Shown here piece after piece: positions 1 to 9,387 of a stretch of 64,000 nt of DNA. The notes under the pieces were generated by a model that saw only the letters and a list, made by a program, of their open reading frames with translations, had not been told where the DNA came from and did not search any database. Source of the DNA: Flavobacteriales bacterium (GTDB taxonomy: Bacteria; Bacteroidota; Bacteroidia; UBA10329); contig JACJZQ010000001.1 of NCBI GenBank assembly GCA_020635495.1, positions 124,001 through 188,000 of the forward strand. The letters run 5' to 3'. Position 1 is the stretch's first letter. Every line of letters begins with the position of its first letter. The position numbers and the translations under genes are program-made.

Positions 1-170
1 AAAAAGATAAGGAGGTTGAACACAAAGTAGGTGAACAGATAGTCCTTTCTGTTATGCACCGGGTAATAGATGAGCCGGATAATTATAAAGGCAACAATGA
101 AGTTGATGATCAATCGGAACAGCAGCTCCAAAAAGTCTTGATCATACAGTGGACTACCAAATATTTCCAT
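1..170 (-). CDS. DUF4956-like membrane protein, N-terminal fragment cut by window edge
   Basis: Only the first 56 codons lie in the window. The frame opens with ATG at 170-168 and reads a short start (MEIFGSPLYDQ), then an Ile/Phe/Val-rich membrane segment at about residues 17-35 and the start of a second one near residue 46. This layout, and the position directly downstream of a VTC-domain gene, fits DUF4956, a polytopic family usually encoded next to VTC-domain proteins. Its ATG lies 17 bases inside the end of the VTC gene, so the two are probably translationally coupled. The assignment rests mainly on context and a short N-terminus; no molecular function is established for the family. Confidence 0.6.
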   Translation of the reverse strand, partial: MEIFGSPLYDQDFLELLFRLIINFIVAFIIIRLIYYPVHNRKDYLFTYFVFNLLIF

Positions 171-921
171 GATTAGTGATTTTGTTCAATTGTAAAAGTT
201 TGGGCTTATAGCGGTTATACTTTCCCGTTTCGTTCAACAAGACCATTCCGATGCAGTATTTGCTTAATGAAGAAGGATGAGCAGAAAGCTCTTTAAGATT
301 TTGAGCGGCAATGGAGTCCAGCGTGTGCCGCGAATCCCGCTTCATCTCAACAATCATCAAGTTGTCAATCGTTTTTGTCCCATCTTCAGATCTGAATGTC
401 AGGCCGAAATCTAAGGTTATTCTTTCTTTACGAGCTTTGCTTACCAGCGTAACGCGGTTGAACATAACCGTAAGAACGGCATCCAGGTTTGCACCGGAAA
501 AAGCAGATTCCTTGCTCAGAAACGAATGCTCGGAATCTTCAATAAGGCTCAGATCACCAGATTTTCTGATACGCGTCTTCACCGTTCGGCCTTTATTGGT
601 TTTGAATTTGACCTCAAGAAACCGGGTATCGGTACCAACATACTCCCTGGAACGAACTTTTTCTCTGTTCAACTTTCCCCTTAAATGCTCATGAAGCATC
701 AGTTTTTCTGGAGTGTCAAAGTAAACGGTTTGGTATGGAAATAGGCGCTTACCGTCAATAGTAAGAACAGAATAATCTTCTTGTATCGATTGAAGGAATT
801 CCTCTCCAACACTGTTAGGAACCAAGTATTTGGTGTCAACACGGTTCATAAGGGCAACCGAGTCCATTTCATTCAACGAAATGGGATCAAATGATTCGAT
901 ATGTTTTTCTAACGAAATCAC
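154..921 (-). CDS. VTC-domain (polyphosphate polymerase-like) protein
   Basis: This 255-residue protein is a single VTC domain, a tunnel-fold triphosphate-binding family related to the yeast vacuolar transporter chaperone that makes polyphosphate. Basic and acidic residues expected to line the tunnel are visible: R26 and K31 in MNRVDTKYLV, R90 and R92 in KVRSREY, the alternating E103/K105/K107 in LEVKFKTNKGRT, and E192/K194 in IVEMKRDSR. There is no signal peptide or membrane segment, so the domain should be cytoplasmic, probably held at the membrane by the DUF4956 partner encoded downstream (17-base overlap). The upstream lipoprotein gene overlaps its start by 4 bases. Whether bacterial members polymerise phosphate is not shown here. 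Confidence 0.85.
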   Translation of the reverse strand: MISLEKHIESFDPISLNEMDSVALMNRVDTKYLVPNSVGEEFLQSIQEDYSVLTIDGKRLFPYQTVYFDTPEKLMLHEHLRGKLNREKVRSREYVGTDTRFLEVKFKTNKGRTVKTRIRKSGDLSLIEDSEHSFLSKESAFSGANLDAVLTVMFNRVTLVSKARKERITLDFGLTFRSEDGTKTIDNLMIVEMKRDSRHTLDSIAAQNLKELSAHPSSLSKYCIGMVLLNETGKYNRYKPKLLQLNKITNHGNIW

Positions 922-1316
922 TTTCTGATCTCAAGGTCATCTAGAATGATGTCTTGGTTGTTTCCGGTTATCTCCACCGTTTGGCTTATGGCCTCCGTTC
1001 CTGATTCGCATAAAATGCAGTCTGAATACACGAACACGGTGTAAGTACCGGGTCTCAGGTATTGGAAGCGGAAGGAGCCATCAAACGATGTTTTGTACGA
1101 GTCGTCATAGAAATTGTCCTCATCACCATAGATTATGAATACGTCTTCATCTGGGGCGTAAAATTCGCTCTGCAAAATGCCTGACCCGTTATAATCGAAG
1201 GCATACACTTTGCCGGTAATGGTAGATGTTCCTCCCTCTCCTTCTGGTTTGGTACAGGCAGTGGCAGCTAATACGGCCAGAGCAACCAGCGCTTTCGTTG
1301 TGAAATTGATTTTCAT
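918..1316 (-). CDS. small lipoprotein with carboxypeptidase-regulatory-like fold
   Basis: This 132-residue protein starts with a basic/hydrophobic signal ending in the lipobox LAATAC (Cys21), so it is expected to be lipid-anchored in the envelope. The rest is a beta-rich domain with the pattern TGKVYAFD ... GSFRFQYLRPGTYTVFVYSD, typical of carboxypeptidase-regulatory-like or transthyretin-like modules. The body is acidic (EFYAPDEDV, YGDEDNFYDD). It is the first gene of a three-gene minus-strand operon, sharing ATGA with the VTC gene. Its role is unknown; coupling to the VTC/DUF4956 pair suggests an envelope component of that system, which is inference only. Confidence 0.65.
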   Translation of the reverse strand: MKINFTTKALVALAVLAATACTKPEGEGGTSTITGKVYAFDYNGSGILQSEFYAPDEDVFIIYGDEDNFYDDSYKTSFDGSFRFQYLRPGTYTVFVYSDCILCESGTEAISQTVEITGNNQDIILDDLEIRK

Positions 1317-1477
1317 CGACTTTTAAATGTTACTGCAAGGTTAACAACAACTGGGGGTTGTTTCTGTGCGTTTTTTGTACACGTTCTAACAAGATTTCGA
1401 AGGTAATATTCTCGCAATGAAATGCGGGAGCACCTCAAATCTTAACGCAGAGTAAATATTTGGAGGCGCTAATGCCA

Positions 1478-1485
1478 TACTTTTG
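1478..1485 (+). promoter_or_regulatory. TAnnTTTG -7 element for holB, probable leaderless start
   Basis: TACTTTTG matches the Bacteroidota -7 consensus TAnnTTTG exactly and ends four bases before the holB ATG at 1490. Transcription would begin at or next to the start codon. A TTTG at 1459-1462 lies 15 bases upstream, shorter than the usual 19, so the -33 element is weak. Confidence 0.5.
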
Positions 1486-1489
1486 AACC

Positions 1490-2629
1490 ATGCAGTTCAG
1501 CAATGTTGTAGGACAAGAAGGCCTGAAGGCCAAGCTGTGCAATTCTGTACAGAACAAGAGGGTTGCACATGCGCAGATGTTTGTAGGCCCAGTGGGATCA
1601 GGACCACTGCCACTTGCACTTGCCTTCGCCCAATATCTGGCCTGTACAGATAGGACGCCAACAGACAGTTGTGGCAAATGCGATTCTTGTATCAAATATG
1701 CCAAGCTGGAACATCCAGACCTACAGTTGATCTTTCCGAAGAACAAGACCCAGAAAATTGATTCCGGTACCTACTCTAGCAAAGACTTTGTGACGGAATG
1801 GCGAAAATCTATTTTGACCAATCCGTATATAGACCTCAATAGTTGGCTCAAAGAGCTGGGAATAGAGAAAAAGCAGGGGCTGATAAATGTGGACGATAGC
1901 CGGGAGATACTACAGAACCTGAGCTACAAGGCCTACCAGGCAGAATACAGGGTTGTACTCATTTGGCTGGCCGAGAATATGAATGCGGCTTCCGCCAATA
2001 AGATTCTGAAGATTCTGGAAGAACCACCTACAAGAACCGTATTCCTGTTGGTGGCAAGCGACACGGAGAATATGCTTCAGACCATTCTATCAAGAGTTCA
2101 GATACACCGATTGGAGCGTTTGAAGGAAACCGAGATTGCGCAAGCGCTGGCATCAAACCAAGAAGACCTGGAACGGTCAAAACGCCTTGCCAGCATAGCC
2201 GATGGAGACCTGAATCTTGCCAAGCAATTACTGCTGGACGACACGGAAATAACCAATGCCATAGGGTTTTTTATCCGTTGGATGCGCGCATGCTTTACGG
2301 TAAACTTGGAGGCGTTGCAGGATCTTACGGATGAGTTTCAATCACTCGGCAGAGAACAACAAAAGGCATTGCTAAGTAGGTCAAGTTCCATACTCCGCAA
2401 AGTGTTGACGTACCGCGCACTGCCAGAATCAAAGGATAAACTACTGAAAGAAGAGTTGGAATTTGTGCACAAATTCTCCCAATTCATCAATGAGAACAAC
2501 GCAGCAGATATGCTAACCGCGCTGAATGAAGCCAGTTATCATATTGAGCGAAATGCCAATGCCAGAATAGCATTCACAGACCTTTCGTTTCAGTTATCGG
2601 AGAAAGTGTTGAGCGAAGCCATCAGGTAG
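1490..2629 (+). CDS. holB: DNA polymerase III subunit delta-prime
   Basis: This 379-residue AAA+ clamp-loader subunit helps load the beta sliding clamp during replication. The N-terminus has the family opening VVGQEGLKAKL, then a degenerate P-loop (GPVGSG, residues 33-38) that lacks the Lys needed for ATP hydrolysis, as expected for delta-prime. Four cysteines at 52, 61, 64 and 67 form the zinc-binding module. The sensor region reads KILEEPPTRTVFLLVAS and is followed by LSRVQ in place of the SRC motif of ATP-hydrolysing subunits. The C-terminal third is the helical collar domain. It is followed 57 bases later by ricT, a gene pairing common in bacteria. Confidence 0.9.
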   Translation: MQFSNVVGQEGLKAKLCNSVQNKRVAHAQMFVGPVGSGPLPLALAFAQYLACTDRTPTDSCGKCDSCIKYAKLEHPDLQLIFPKNKTQKIDSGTYSSKDFVTEWRKSILTNPYIDLNSWLKELGIEKKQGLINVDDSREILQNLSYKAYQAEYRVVLIWLAENMNAASANKILKILEEPPTRTVFLLVASDTENMLQTILSRVQIHRLERLKETEIAQALASNQEDLERSKRLASIADGDLNLAKQLLLDDTEITNAIGFFIRWMRACFTVNLEALQDLTDEFQSLGREQQKALLSRSSSILRKVLTYRALPESKDKLLKEELEFVHKFSQFINENNAADMLTALNEASYHIERNANARIAFTDLSFQLSEKVLSEAIR

Positions 2630-2654
2630 TTGCTCATAAAGTTTCTTATTCCAC

Positions 2655-2662
2655 TAAATTTG
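2655..2662 (+). promoter_or_regulatory. TAnnTTTG -7 element upstream of ricT
   Basis: TAAATTTG matches the Bacteroidota -7 consensus and lies 24 bases before the ricT ATG. A TTG at 2630-2632 gives a 22-base spacer, three more than ideal. It sits in the only real gap inside the holB to PBP run, so ricT-gldH-PBP may have its own promoter. Confidence 0.4.
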
Positions 2663-2686
2663 TTCGCTTAGCTAAACAGAAGAAAG

Positions 2687-3886
2687 ATGGGTTGCAGCGG
2701 ATGTAGCAATGGAAAAACAGACAGCGGATTGCCGCGCGGTTGCAAGAACAATGGTTCTTGCCAGACCGGAGGATGCGATAAATTGAGTGTTTTCAACTAT
2801 CTCTCCAACATGGAGGACACGGTTGGATATACGGTCAACGATTTTGTAGAGGTACGTTTCAAGAACACAAGAAAGCAGTTCTTCAAGCAGGAAGAGCTCA
2901 ACCTTACCCAAGGAGACGTAGTGGCGGTTGAGGCTTCTCCAGGTCATGATGTCGGAACGGTTTCTCTTGTGGGAGACCTCGTAATGCTTCAGATGAGAAA
3001 ACGGAAGGTGGATTCTGCCACGGCCGACCTCAAGAAGATCTATCGCAAAGCAACAGAAACCGATATCAGCACTTGGCAGGAGGCCGTAGCGCTGGAAAAT
3101 CAGACCAAGACACGGGCAAGGATCATTGCCCGAGAGTTGGGGCTGAACATGAAGATCAGCGATGTGGAATATCAGGGAGATAAAAGCAAAGCGATTTTCT
3201 ATTACACAGCAGAAGACCGTGTCGATTTCCGAGAGCTGATACGGAAGTATGCCGAAGAGTTCAAGGTTCGGGTGGAGATGAAGCAGATCGGTTCCAGGCA
3301 AGAGGCTGCAAGATTGGGAGGAATTGGCCCTTGCGGGCGAGAACTGTGCTGCTCAACATGGCTCAATGATTTTAGAACCGTAAGCACAAGCGCAGCTCGT
3401 TATCAACAGCTTTCGCTCAACCCGCAAAAGTTGGCTGGGCAATGCGGAAAACTGAAATGCTGCCTCAATTATGAATTGGACAGCTACTTGGATGCGCTTA
3501 AAGAATTTCCAAGCCTCAAAGCCAAGTTGGAATTGAAAGATGGTACCGCGTTCCCTCAGAAAGTAGACATCTTTAAAGGCGTAATGTGGTACACCACAAA
3601 ATCAGACCCAACCAAGTTTGTGGAGGTTCCTGTAGAGCGTGTAAACGAGATAATCGGGCTGAATAAAGCGGGCAAGAAACCAGCTGTTCTGGTAGAACAC
3701 GAGTATGCGCCTGTTGAGGTAAAACACGATTATGAGAATGTGGTTGGACAGGATGATCTGACAAGGTTTGACCGTCCGAAACAGTCTGGTGGCCGTTCTG
3801 GTAACAAGCGAAGAAAAGGCGGAAACAGAAACAAGAACAGGAACAGAAATCGCAATAAGGGAAACAAACCGAATAATGCGAACTGA
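2687..3886 (+). CDS. ricT: PSP1-domain RicT-like protein
   Basis: This 399-residue protein belongs to the PSP1/YaaT family, known in Bacillus as RicT, part of the RicAFT iron-sulfur complex that affects RNA processing. The N-terminus is Cys-rich (C3, C6, C19, C25, C30), typical of Bacteroidota members. The PSP1 C-terminal core has the conserved GGIGPCGRELCCSTW and KLKCCLNYE motifs, which supply cysteines for an Fe-S cluster. After about residue 360 the tail is a low-complexity Arg/Lys/Asn/Gly segment that may bind nucleic acid. The last 11 bases overlap gldH, a linkage I take as conserved in Flavobacteriales. RicA and RicF are not in this window. Confidence 0.85.
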   Translation: MGCSGCSNGKTDSGLPRGCKNNGSCQTGGCDKLSVFNYLSNMEDTVGYTVNDFVEVRFKNTRKQFFKQEELNLTQGDVVAVEASPGHDVGTVSLVGDLVMLQMRKRKVDSATADLKKIYRKATETDISTWQEAVALENQTKTRARIIARELGLNMKISDVEYQGDKSKAIFYYTAEDRVDFRELIRKYAEEFKVRVEMKQIGSRQEAARLGGIGPCGRELCCSTWLNDFRTVSTSAARYQQLSLNPQKLAGQCGKLKCCLNYELDSYLDALKEFPSLKAKLELKDGTAFPQKVDIFKGVMWYTTKSDPTKFVEVPVERVNEIIGLNKAGKKPAVLVEHEYAPVEVKHDYENVVGQDDLTRFDRPKQSGGRSGNKRRKGGNRNKNRNRNRNKGNKPNNAN

Positions 3887-4346
3887 GCGATTGCTGACAG
3901 TCGTTTTAATGCTGGGCCTATTGAGCGGCTGTAAAGACGTGATGTTTCAAGGTAGCCAGCAGATTCCTAACAATATTTGGGAACAAAGGAGTAACATCAG
4001 CTTCAATGTTGAAGTTAAAGACACCATGAGTTCCTATGATTTTTACATCGACCTGAGAAATGAAGCGTCTTACGAGTTTGCGAACATCTTCATGTTTGTG
4101 AACACCACGTTTCCATCAGGCAAAACGGCCAAAGACACGGTAGAATGTATCTTGGCAGATAAGACAGGTAGATGGTTGGGCAACGGTCTTGGAGACATAA
4201 AAGACAACCACATTCTTTTCAAAGAGAATATCCGATTTCCAAATGCCGGAACCTATAGTTTTGAGTTTGAACAAGGAATGAGAGACGAAAAACTCAATGG
4301 AATAATGGACGTGGGCATTTCAATAGAAAAACACAACACCAAGTAG
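3876..4346 (+). CDS. gldH: gliding motility lipoprotein GldH
   Basis: This 156-residue protein matches GldH, a lipoprotein required for gliding in Flavobacterium and linked to the type IX secretion/gliding machinery. I start it at the ATG at 3876, not further upstream, because this gives a proper lipoprotein signal (MRTERLLTVV ... LLSGC, Cys19). Family features are the beta-sandwich text with FYIDLRNEASYEFANIF and the NNIWE motif near the mature N-terminus. It overlaps ricT by 11 bases and the following PBP gene by one base, so the three are probably translated as a coupled unit. GldH alone does not prove gliding, because non-gliding relatives keep it. Confidence 0.85.
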   Translation: MRTERLLTVVLMLGLLSGCKDVMFQGSQQIPNNIWEQRSNISFNVEVKDTMSSYDFYIDLRNEASYEFANIFMFVNTTFPSGKTAKDTVECILADKTGRWLGNGLGDIKDNHILFKENIRFPNAGTYSFEFEQGMRDEKLNGIMDVGISIEKHNTK

Positions 4347-6832
4347 TGGCTAAGAAGAAACAACAACCGGTAAAGAGGAAGTACGTGGTTTACTTCTGGT
4401 TGCTTGCTGTTGCTGGCCCGGCATTCATTGCCCTACACCTATGGACCATTTCTGCCGGTTTGTGGGGGCCGCTTCCTTCATTCGAAGAATTGGAAAACCC
4501 AAAGAGCAATTTGGCCTCTGAGGTTTATTCGGCAGATCAGAAGGTGTTGGGAACCTACTTTGTGCAGAACAGGTCTAACGTCAAGTTCGAAGACCTTTCT
4601 CCACATTTGGTAAACGCGCTCGTCTCTACCGAAGACGAACGCTATTACGAGCACAGCGGGGTTGACCTCTACAGTTTGGCCAGGGCCATACTTTTGATGG
4701 GAAGAAGGGGCGGAGGTAGCACCGTTACGCAACAGTTGGCCAAAAACCTTTTTGAGACCCGCCAAGGCGATAAAGGATTGAAAGGCGGAGCATTGGTGCA
4801 AAAACCTGCTGAGTGGATAATTGCCACGCGATTGGAGCGCAGATACACCAAGGACGAGATCATGGCGCTGTACCTCAACACGGTAGATTTCATCAACGGT
4901 GCTGTTGGTATCAAATCAGCCAGTAAGGTGTATTTCAACACGTCTCCAGACTCGTTGAAGATTGAGCAGGCGGCCACTTTTGTTGGTATGCTGAAGAACC
5001 CAGCACTGTTCAACCCTAGACGCAGGTTAGAACTCACCCAAGACAGAAGGAATACCGTGTTTGGGCAGATGGTCAGAAACGGAAAGATCACCAAAGAGGA
5101 AATGGACTCTTTGTCTCAAATTCCGATAGAACTTGATTTTCAGACCGCAGACCATAACGAAGGGCTTGCAACGTATTTCAGAGAGTATTTACGTGGTGAA
5201 CTGAGTAATTGGTGCGCCACCCACACAAAACCTGATGGCAGCAATTACGATCTATATCGAGACGGACTAAGAATATATACAACCATAGACTCGCGCTTGC
5301 AGGAATATGCCGAGAAAGCGGTTACCGACCACATCAAGGAGCATCAGGCCAAGTTCTGGAAAGATCAGGCAAAGAACTCAAAGGCACCTTTTAGAGGGGT
5401 AACGGATGCCGAGATAGAGAGCATCATGCTTCAGTCCATGAGGCGTTCTACCCGTTACAACGCAAGGTTGGACCAGAGACAGGACATTCGGGCCCTTTAC
5501 AGAGAGTATTTCACATTCAAATCGGAACAGAACGGGATACAAAGCGAGATTGAACGGCTGTACAAGGAGCTTGACCGGGCGGAGCGAATGGAAGAGGAGG
5601 ACGATTACAAGGCCATCGAAGAAAGAATCAAGAAGCTCAGGAAAAAGTCGGAGAAATTACAACCGGATCTCGACCGTACGTGGGATGATTACCATGTTGT
5701 TTGGAAGCCGTTTGATGACTCGTTGAAGCAAGAGTTCAGCCAGCCAGTGGAGATGTCCATTTTCAGTTGGGACGGAGATATAGACACCGTTTTGTCTCCA
5801 ATGGATTCGATACGTTATTACAAACACTTTTTACAGGCGGGCATGCTTTCTATGGACCCAAGCACAGGGTTTGTTAAGGCTTGGGTTGGCGGAATCAACT
5901 ACCGCCATTTCAAGTACGATAACGTGAAGCAGGGCAGTAGACAGGTTGGTTCTACTTTCAAGCCATTCGTTTACGCATTGGCCATGCAAGAAGGTTGGTC
6001 ACCATGCATGAAGGTGCTCAACATCCCGGTTACGTTTGAGAAAGAACGTTGGGGCCTTCCTGAAGATTGGACCCCAAAGAACTCAGACGACAAATTCGAA
6101 AACGAGGAAATCTCTCTGAAAAAAGCACTTGCCAACTCGGTCAACACGGTTACAGCCTACGTTATGAAGAAGTTTGGACCGCAAGCCGTTGTAGACCTGG
6201 TCAGGGAAATGGGAATTACATCGCCTATAGACCCATACCCGGCAATCTGTTTGGGCACACCATCATTGTCTGTTTATGAGATGACGGCTGCACACTGCAC
6301 GTTCACAAACAAAGGTGTTTACACCCAACCGGTAGTGATTACACGAATTGAGGACAAAAGCGGGAATGTATTGGAAGAATTTGTTCCGCAAACGCACGAA
6401 GTAATGAGCGAACAGACCGCTTACACCATGATAAGCCTAATGGAAGGGGTGGTCCGCTACGGCTCTGGAGTTCGTCTTAAATACCGATACAAATTGGAGC
6501 CGCCAATGGCAGGTAAAACAGGAACAACTCAGAATCAATCTGACGGTTGGTTCATTGGCCACACGCCAGATCTGGTCACTGGAGTTTGGGTAGGCTGTGA
6601 GGACCGTGCCGCACACTTCAGAACAATTGTTGAAGGACAGGGCGCATCCATGGCGTTGCCTATCTGGGCACTTTACATGAAACAAGTGTATGAAGACCCC
6701 AAATTGGAAATATCCAAAGGGCCGTTTGAGAAACCCGAAAGCGGTGTTGACGTTGAGCTTGATTGCGAGAAATACGATAAAGTGAAGGCTAAGACTTTAG
6801 ATAGCCGATCAGACCCATATCAATTCGATTAA
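4346..6832 (+). CDS. class A penicillin-binding protein (transglycosylase/transpeptidase)
   Basis: This 828-residue PBP1A-type enzyme polymerises and cross-links peptidoglycan in the periplasm. A GTG start at 4346 overlaps the gldH stop by one base. A short basic cytoplasmic tail leads into one membrane anchor at about residues 14-36. The GT51 transglycosylase domain has the catalytic Glu96 in STEDERYYEHSG and the GGSTVTQQLAKN motif. A charged, helical linker (about 345-450) contains a likely coiled coil. The transpeptidase domain has S535-T-F-K538 (SxxK), S598-V-N600 (SxN) and K724-T-G-T. All catalytic motifs are intact. The gldH-PBP pairing ties cell-wall synthesis to an envelope-machinery gene. 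Confidence 0.93.
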   Translation: MAKKKQQPVKRKYVVYFWLLAVAGPAFIALHLWTISAGLWGPLPSFEELENPKSNLASEVYSADQKVLGTYFVQNRSNVKFEDLSPHLVNALVSTEDERYYEHSGVDLYSLARAILLMGRRGGGSTVTQQLAKNLFETRQGDKGLKGGALVQKPAEWIIATRLERRYTKDEIMALYLNTVDFINGAVGIKSASKVYFNTSPDSLKIEQAATFVGMLKNPALFNPRRRLELTQDRRNTVFGQMVRNGKITKEEMDSLSQIPIELDFQTADHNEGLATYFREYLRGELSNWCATHTKPDGSNYDLYRDGLRIYTTIDSRLQEYAEKAVTDHIKEHQAKFWKDQAKNSKAPFRGVTDAEIESIMLQSMRRSTRYNARLDQRQDIRALYREYFTFKSEQNGIQSEIERLYKELDRAERMEEEDDYKAIEERIKKLRKKSEKLQPDLDRTWDDYHVVWKPFDDSLKQEFSQPVEMSIFSWDGDIDTVLSPMDSIRYYKHFLQAGMLSMDPSTGFVKAWVGGINYRHFKYDNVKQGSRQVGSTFKPFVYALAMQEGWSPCMKVLNIPVTFEKERWGLPEDWTPKNSDDKFENEEISLKKALANSVNTVTAYVMKKFGPQAVVDLVREMGITSPIDPYPAICLGTPSLSVYEMTAAHCTFTNKGVYTQPVVITRIEDKSGNVLEEFVPQTHEVMSEQTAYTMISLMEGVVRYGSGVRLKYRYKLEPPMAGKTGTTQNQSDGWFIGHTPDLVTGVWVGCEDRAAHFRTIVEGQGASMALPIWALYMKQVYEDPKLEISKGPFEKPESGVDVELDCEKYDKVKAKTLDSRSDPYQFD

Positions 6833-7531
6833 ATGAACAAAGTAGTTAGCGGCCCCAAAGCGGCCTTGCAAGGATTGGAAGACGGAATGACCCTTATGTT
6901 GGGTGGTTTCGGGCTTTGCGGAATACCGGAAAATGCCATTGCCGAAATGGTAAGAATGGAAGTGAAAGACCTTACCTGTATTTCCAACAATGCGGGGGTC
7001 GATGATTTCGGGCTTGGCCTGCTATTGCAGAAGCGCCAGATCAGAAAAATGATATCTTCCTATGTTGGCGAGAACGACCTTTTTGAAAGGCTGATGCTGA
7101 GTGGCGAATTGGAAGTTGATCTTATCCCGCAAGGCTCATTGGCGGAGCGCTGCAGGGCCGGAGGTGCAGGAATCCCGGCATTCTTTACGCCAGCTGGTTA
7201 CGGAACCGAAGTGGCTGAGGGTAAAGAAGTGCGCGAATTCAACGGAAAGCCGCACATTTTGGAGTCTGCACTTACGGCAGATTTCGCCATTGTAAAAGCG
7301 TGGAAAGGAGATCATTTTGGTAACCTTATCTACAAAGGCACGGCAAGAAACTTCAACCCCATGATGGCCATGGCAGGAAAGATAACAGTGGCGGAAGTTG
7401 AAGAGCTGGTGGAGCCAGGCGAACTGGATCCGAATTTCATACACACGCCTGGAATTTTCGTCAATCGTATCTACCAAGGAGAGAAGTTTGAGAAGCGGAT
7501 TGAGCAACGAACCGTCCGACCAAAGCCTTAA
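6833..7531 (+). CDS. scoA: 3-oxoacid CoA-transferase subunit A
   Basis: This 232-residue protein is the alpha subunit of a succinyl-CoA:3-ketoacid CoA-transferase, which activates acetoacetate or another 3-oxoacid with CoA from succinyl-CoA. It has the family signature [13 protein letters not shown] near residue 22 and the CoA-binding pattern [13 protein letters not shown]. The ATG follows the PBP stop codon without any gap. The partner subunit B is not adjacent but lies at 9388-10041, separated by a 601-codon membrane protein gene. The two subunits are normally neighbours, so this split arrangement is unusual. The fold and motifs look complete. Confidence 0.92.
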   Translation: MNKVVSGPKAALQGLEDGMTLMLGGFGLCGIPENAIAEMVRMEVKDLTCISNNAGVDDFGLGLLLQKRQIRKMISSYVGENDLFERLMLSGELEVDLIPQGSLAERCRAGGAGIPAFFTPAGYGTEVAEGKEVREFNGKPHILESALTADFAIVKAWKGDHFGNLIYKGTARNFNPMMAMAGKITVAEVEELVEPGELDPNFIHTPGIFVNRIYQGEKFEKRIEQRTVRPKP

Positions 7532-7533
7532 GC

Positions 7534-9339
7534 TTGATATCTGAAAGAACAGAACGCTTGCTGACCTGGGCGCTAGCTGGCGGCCTGTTTCTGTATGTTC
7601 TGTTTCGGGCCATTCTGGTTCCCATTACTTACGATGAAGTCACCACGTTCTTCCGATACATTAATCTAGGGCATTATTGGCCAGGAGATGGACTTTGGGA
7701 CGCCAACAACCATATTCTCAATTCATTTCTAAGCATCTGGTCGTTTCGGGTATTTGGAGTTGATGAGGTTTGGCTCAGACTGCCCAATGTGCTGGCTTCT
7801 ATGATCTACCTGGCCGCAGCAGTTGGGCTGAGTTCTCTCATCGCCAATAAGCGACTTAAATGGTTGCTGTTGCTAGCGCTCTGCTGCAACCATTTTGTGT
7901 TGGAGTTCTTTGCGGTTTCACGCGGATATGGGCTGTCGATGGCGCTGTTGCTTCTCTCGATTTTATTCCTTTACAAGTGGTCTATAAACTCAGGCCTGAC
8001 CGAGCTTTTTATGGCTCTGGCGGCCATACAGTTGGCCACACTAGCAAACCTTTCTCTTTTGACAGTAAACCTATTGATAGTGCTTTGGGTTGTCGGGTGG
8101 CTATTACTAAAAACAAGAACCAAATTGATTCCGTCTTTTCTGATGCTGGCAGTTTCAGGATGGTGTGTCAAATGGTTTGTCGAATTATCATTCGAATACA
8201 AAGAAAGAGGGCTGCTGTACTATGGATCAGGTTCTGGCATCTGGGATTCGATGTTGCTATCATTGGCAGGGCAAGGATTTCCTGGAGTTGAGTCCGCTTT
8301 CCCTTTTGTAGCGGCAGGAATTGTGCTTGTTCTTTCGGTTGTAACGGTAATACACATCCTCAAGAATGGTCTTGAAGAGCGGATACTATTCGCCTACTTG
8401 TTCTTTGGTGCACTGATGGCGGTTGTTTTCATGCATCATTTTATGGGCGTCAATTATCCAGAAGACCGAGTTGCCATGCATTTCCTTGTTCTTGCTCCTG
8501 TGGCAGTCGTTTTTCTGGTTGATAAGCTGCTTTCAACGGACATCGAACGTAAATCCTCTGTGGTCCTCATGTTTGCATCGCTGCTGTTGCTGATTTTTCC
8601 GATCAACATGGCCCTCTCTGCAAACCTTACTCGCGTTAGGTTGTGGAAGGAAGATGCCTGCGCCAGGTCGTTTTATGAAACAATCCTTAAAGAATCTGAA
8701 GAGTCTGGAACAACGCCAACTATTGCAGGCTACCGTTTAAGAGACCTGCCACTTTACTACTACGGGTTCAAGAACAACCATCCAATAACGGTCATTCAGG
8801 ACATTGCCTACAGAGGAGATGAAGCAGATTATCAATATGCGCTGCTTAGCGAAGACGGCCTGTGGGATAAGTATGAGAAAATAGGCTTCAACAAGGCTGC
8901 AGGGCTGCACCTTTTGAAGAGAAAGAAACCTCAACTCCAAACCTTATGGGCAGAAAGAACCACAGGGCCTCACACCTTGAATTCAGAACCGTATACGGTC
9001 TTTTTTGAGTCTGATATCGACTCGATGGTTGGCAAAGACCTCGTTTGGGAAATAGAATTGGAAATGCCCGCCATTGACAAACCATTTTTAGCATGGATAA
9101 CTACTGATATCTCAACATCCGAAAATGAAAACCTGATGTTGGAAACTATAGTTCTCGATTGGCTCAAACCCACATGGCAAGAAGGGGAGTTGCTCAGACA
9201 GAAGATTCTGATGCCGAATATTCCGGAAGGGGCATCGCATATCAAGTTGTATTTCTGGAACATTGAGCAAAAGCCCATTGCACTTGGTGAGGCTCGCGTA
9301 AAGCTCATTGAATTAGCGCAAGACGAACCTACAAATTGA
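7534..9339 (+). CDS. polytopic membrane protein, GT-C/ArnT-like glycosyltransferase candidate
   Basis: This 601-residue protein starts at a TTG at 7534, two bases after the scoA stop. About ten membrane segments fill residues 10-380 and a soluble beta-rich domain follows at about 430-600. The first extracytoplasmic loop carries ITYDEVTTFF soon after the first membrane segment, with DANNH further on. An acidic residue in this loop is the usual catalytic signature of GT-C enzymes that use polyprenyl-phosphate sugars. The two GT2 enzymes just downstream could supply such donors. It lies between the two CoA-transferase subunits. No substrate can be named, and the closest family (GT39 or PMT_2-like) needs a profile search. 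Confidence 0.6.
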   Translation: MISERTERLLTWALAGGLFLYVLFRAILVPITYDEVTTFFRYINLGHYWPGDGLWDANNHILNSFLSIWSFRVFGVDEVWLRLPNVLASMIYLAAAVGLSSLIANKRLKWLLLLALCCNHFVLEFFAVSRGYGLSMALLLLSILFLYKWSINSGLTELFMALAAIQLATLANLSLLTVNLLIVLWVVGWLLLKTRTKLIPSFLMLAVSGWCVKWFVELSFEYKERGLLYYGSGSGIWDSMLLSLAGQGFPGVESAFPFVAAGIVLVLSVVTVIHILKNGLEERILFAYLFFGALMAVVFMHHFMGVNYPEDRVAMHFLVLAPVAVVFLVDKLLSTDIERKSSVVLMFASLLLLIFPINMALSANLTRVRLWKEDACARSFYETILKESEESGTTPTIAGYRLRDLPLYYYGFKNNHPITVIQDIAYRGDEADYQYALLSEDGLWDKYEKIGFNKAAGLHLLKRKKPQLQTLWAERTTGPHTLNSEPYTVFFESDIDSMVGKDLVWEIELEMPAIDKPFLAWITTDISTSENENLMLETIVLDWLKPTWQEGELLRQKILMPNIPEGASHIKLYFWNIEQKPIALGEARVKLIELAQDEPTN

Positions 9340-9387
9340 GCCCTCGATAAAGACTATTTTTAACCGCGCAAACAATAACCTGCACAA

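Noticed and set aside
1586..1603. Broken Walker A motif in HolB as a sign of pseudogenisation
   Set aside because: Delta-prime subunits normally lack a functional P-loop; the zinc module and the other motifs are intact.
2672..3301. A 209-codon frame antisense to ricT
   Set aside because: It mirrors the conserved PSP1 coding frame and has no signature of its own.
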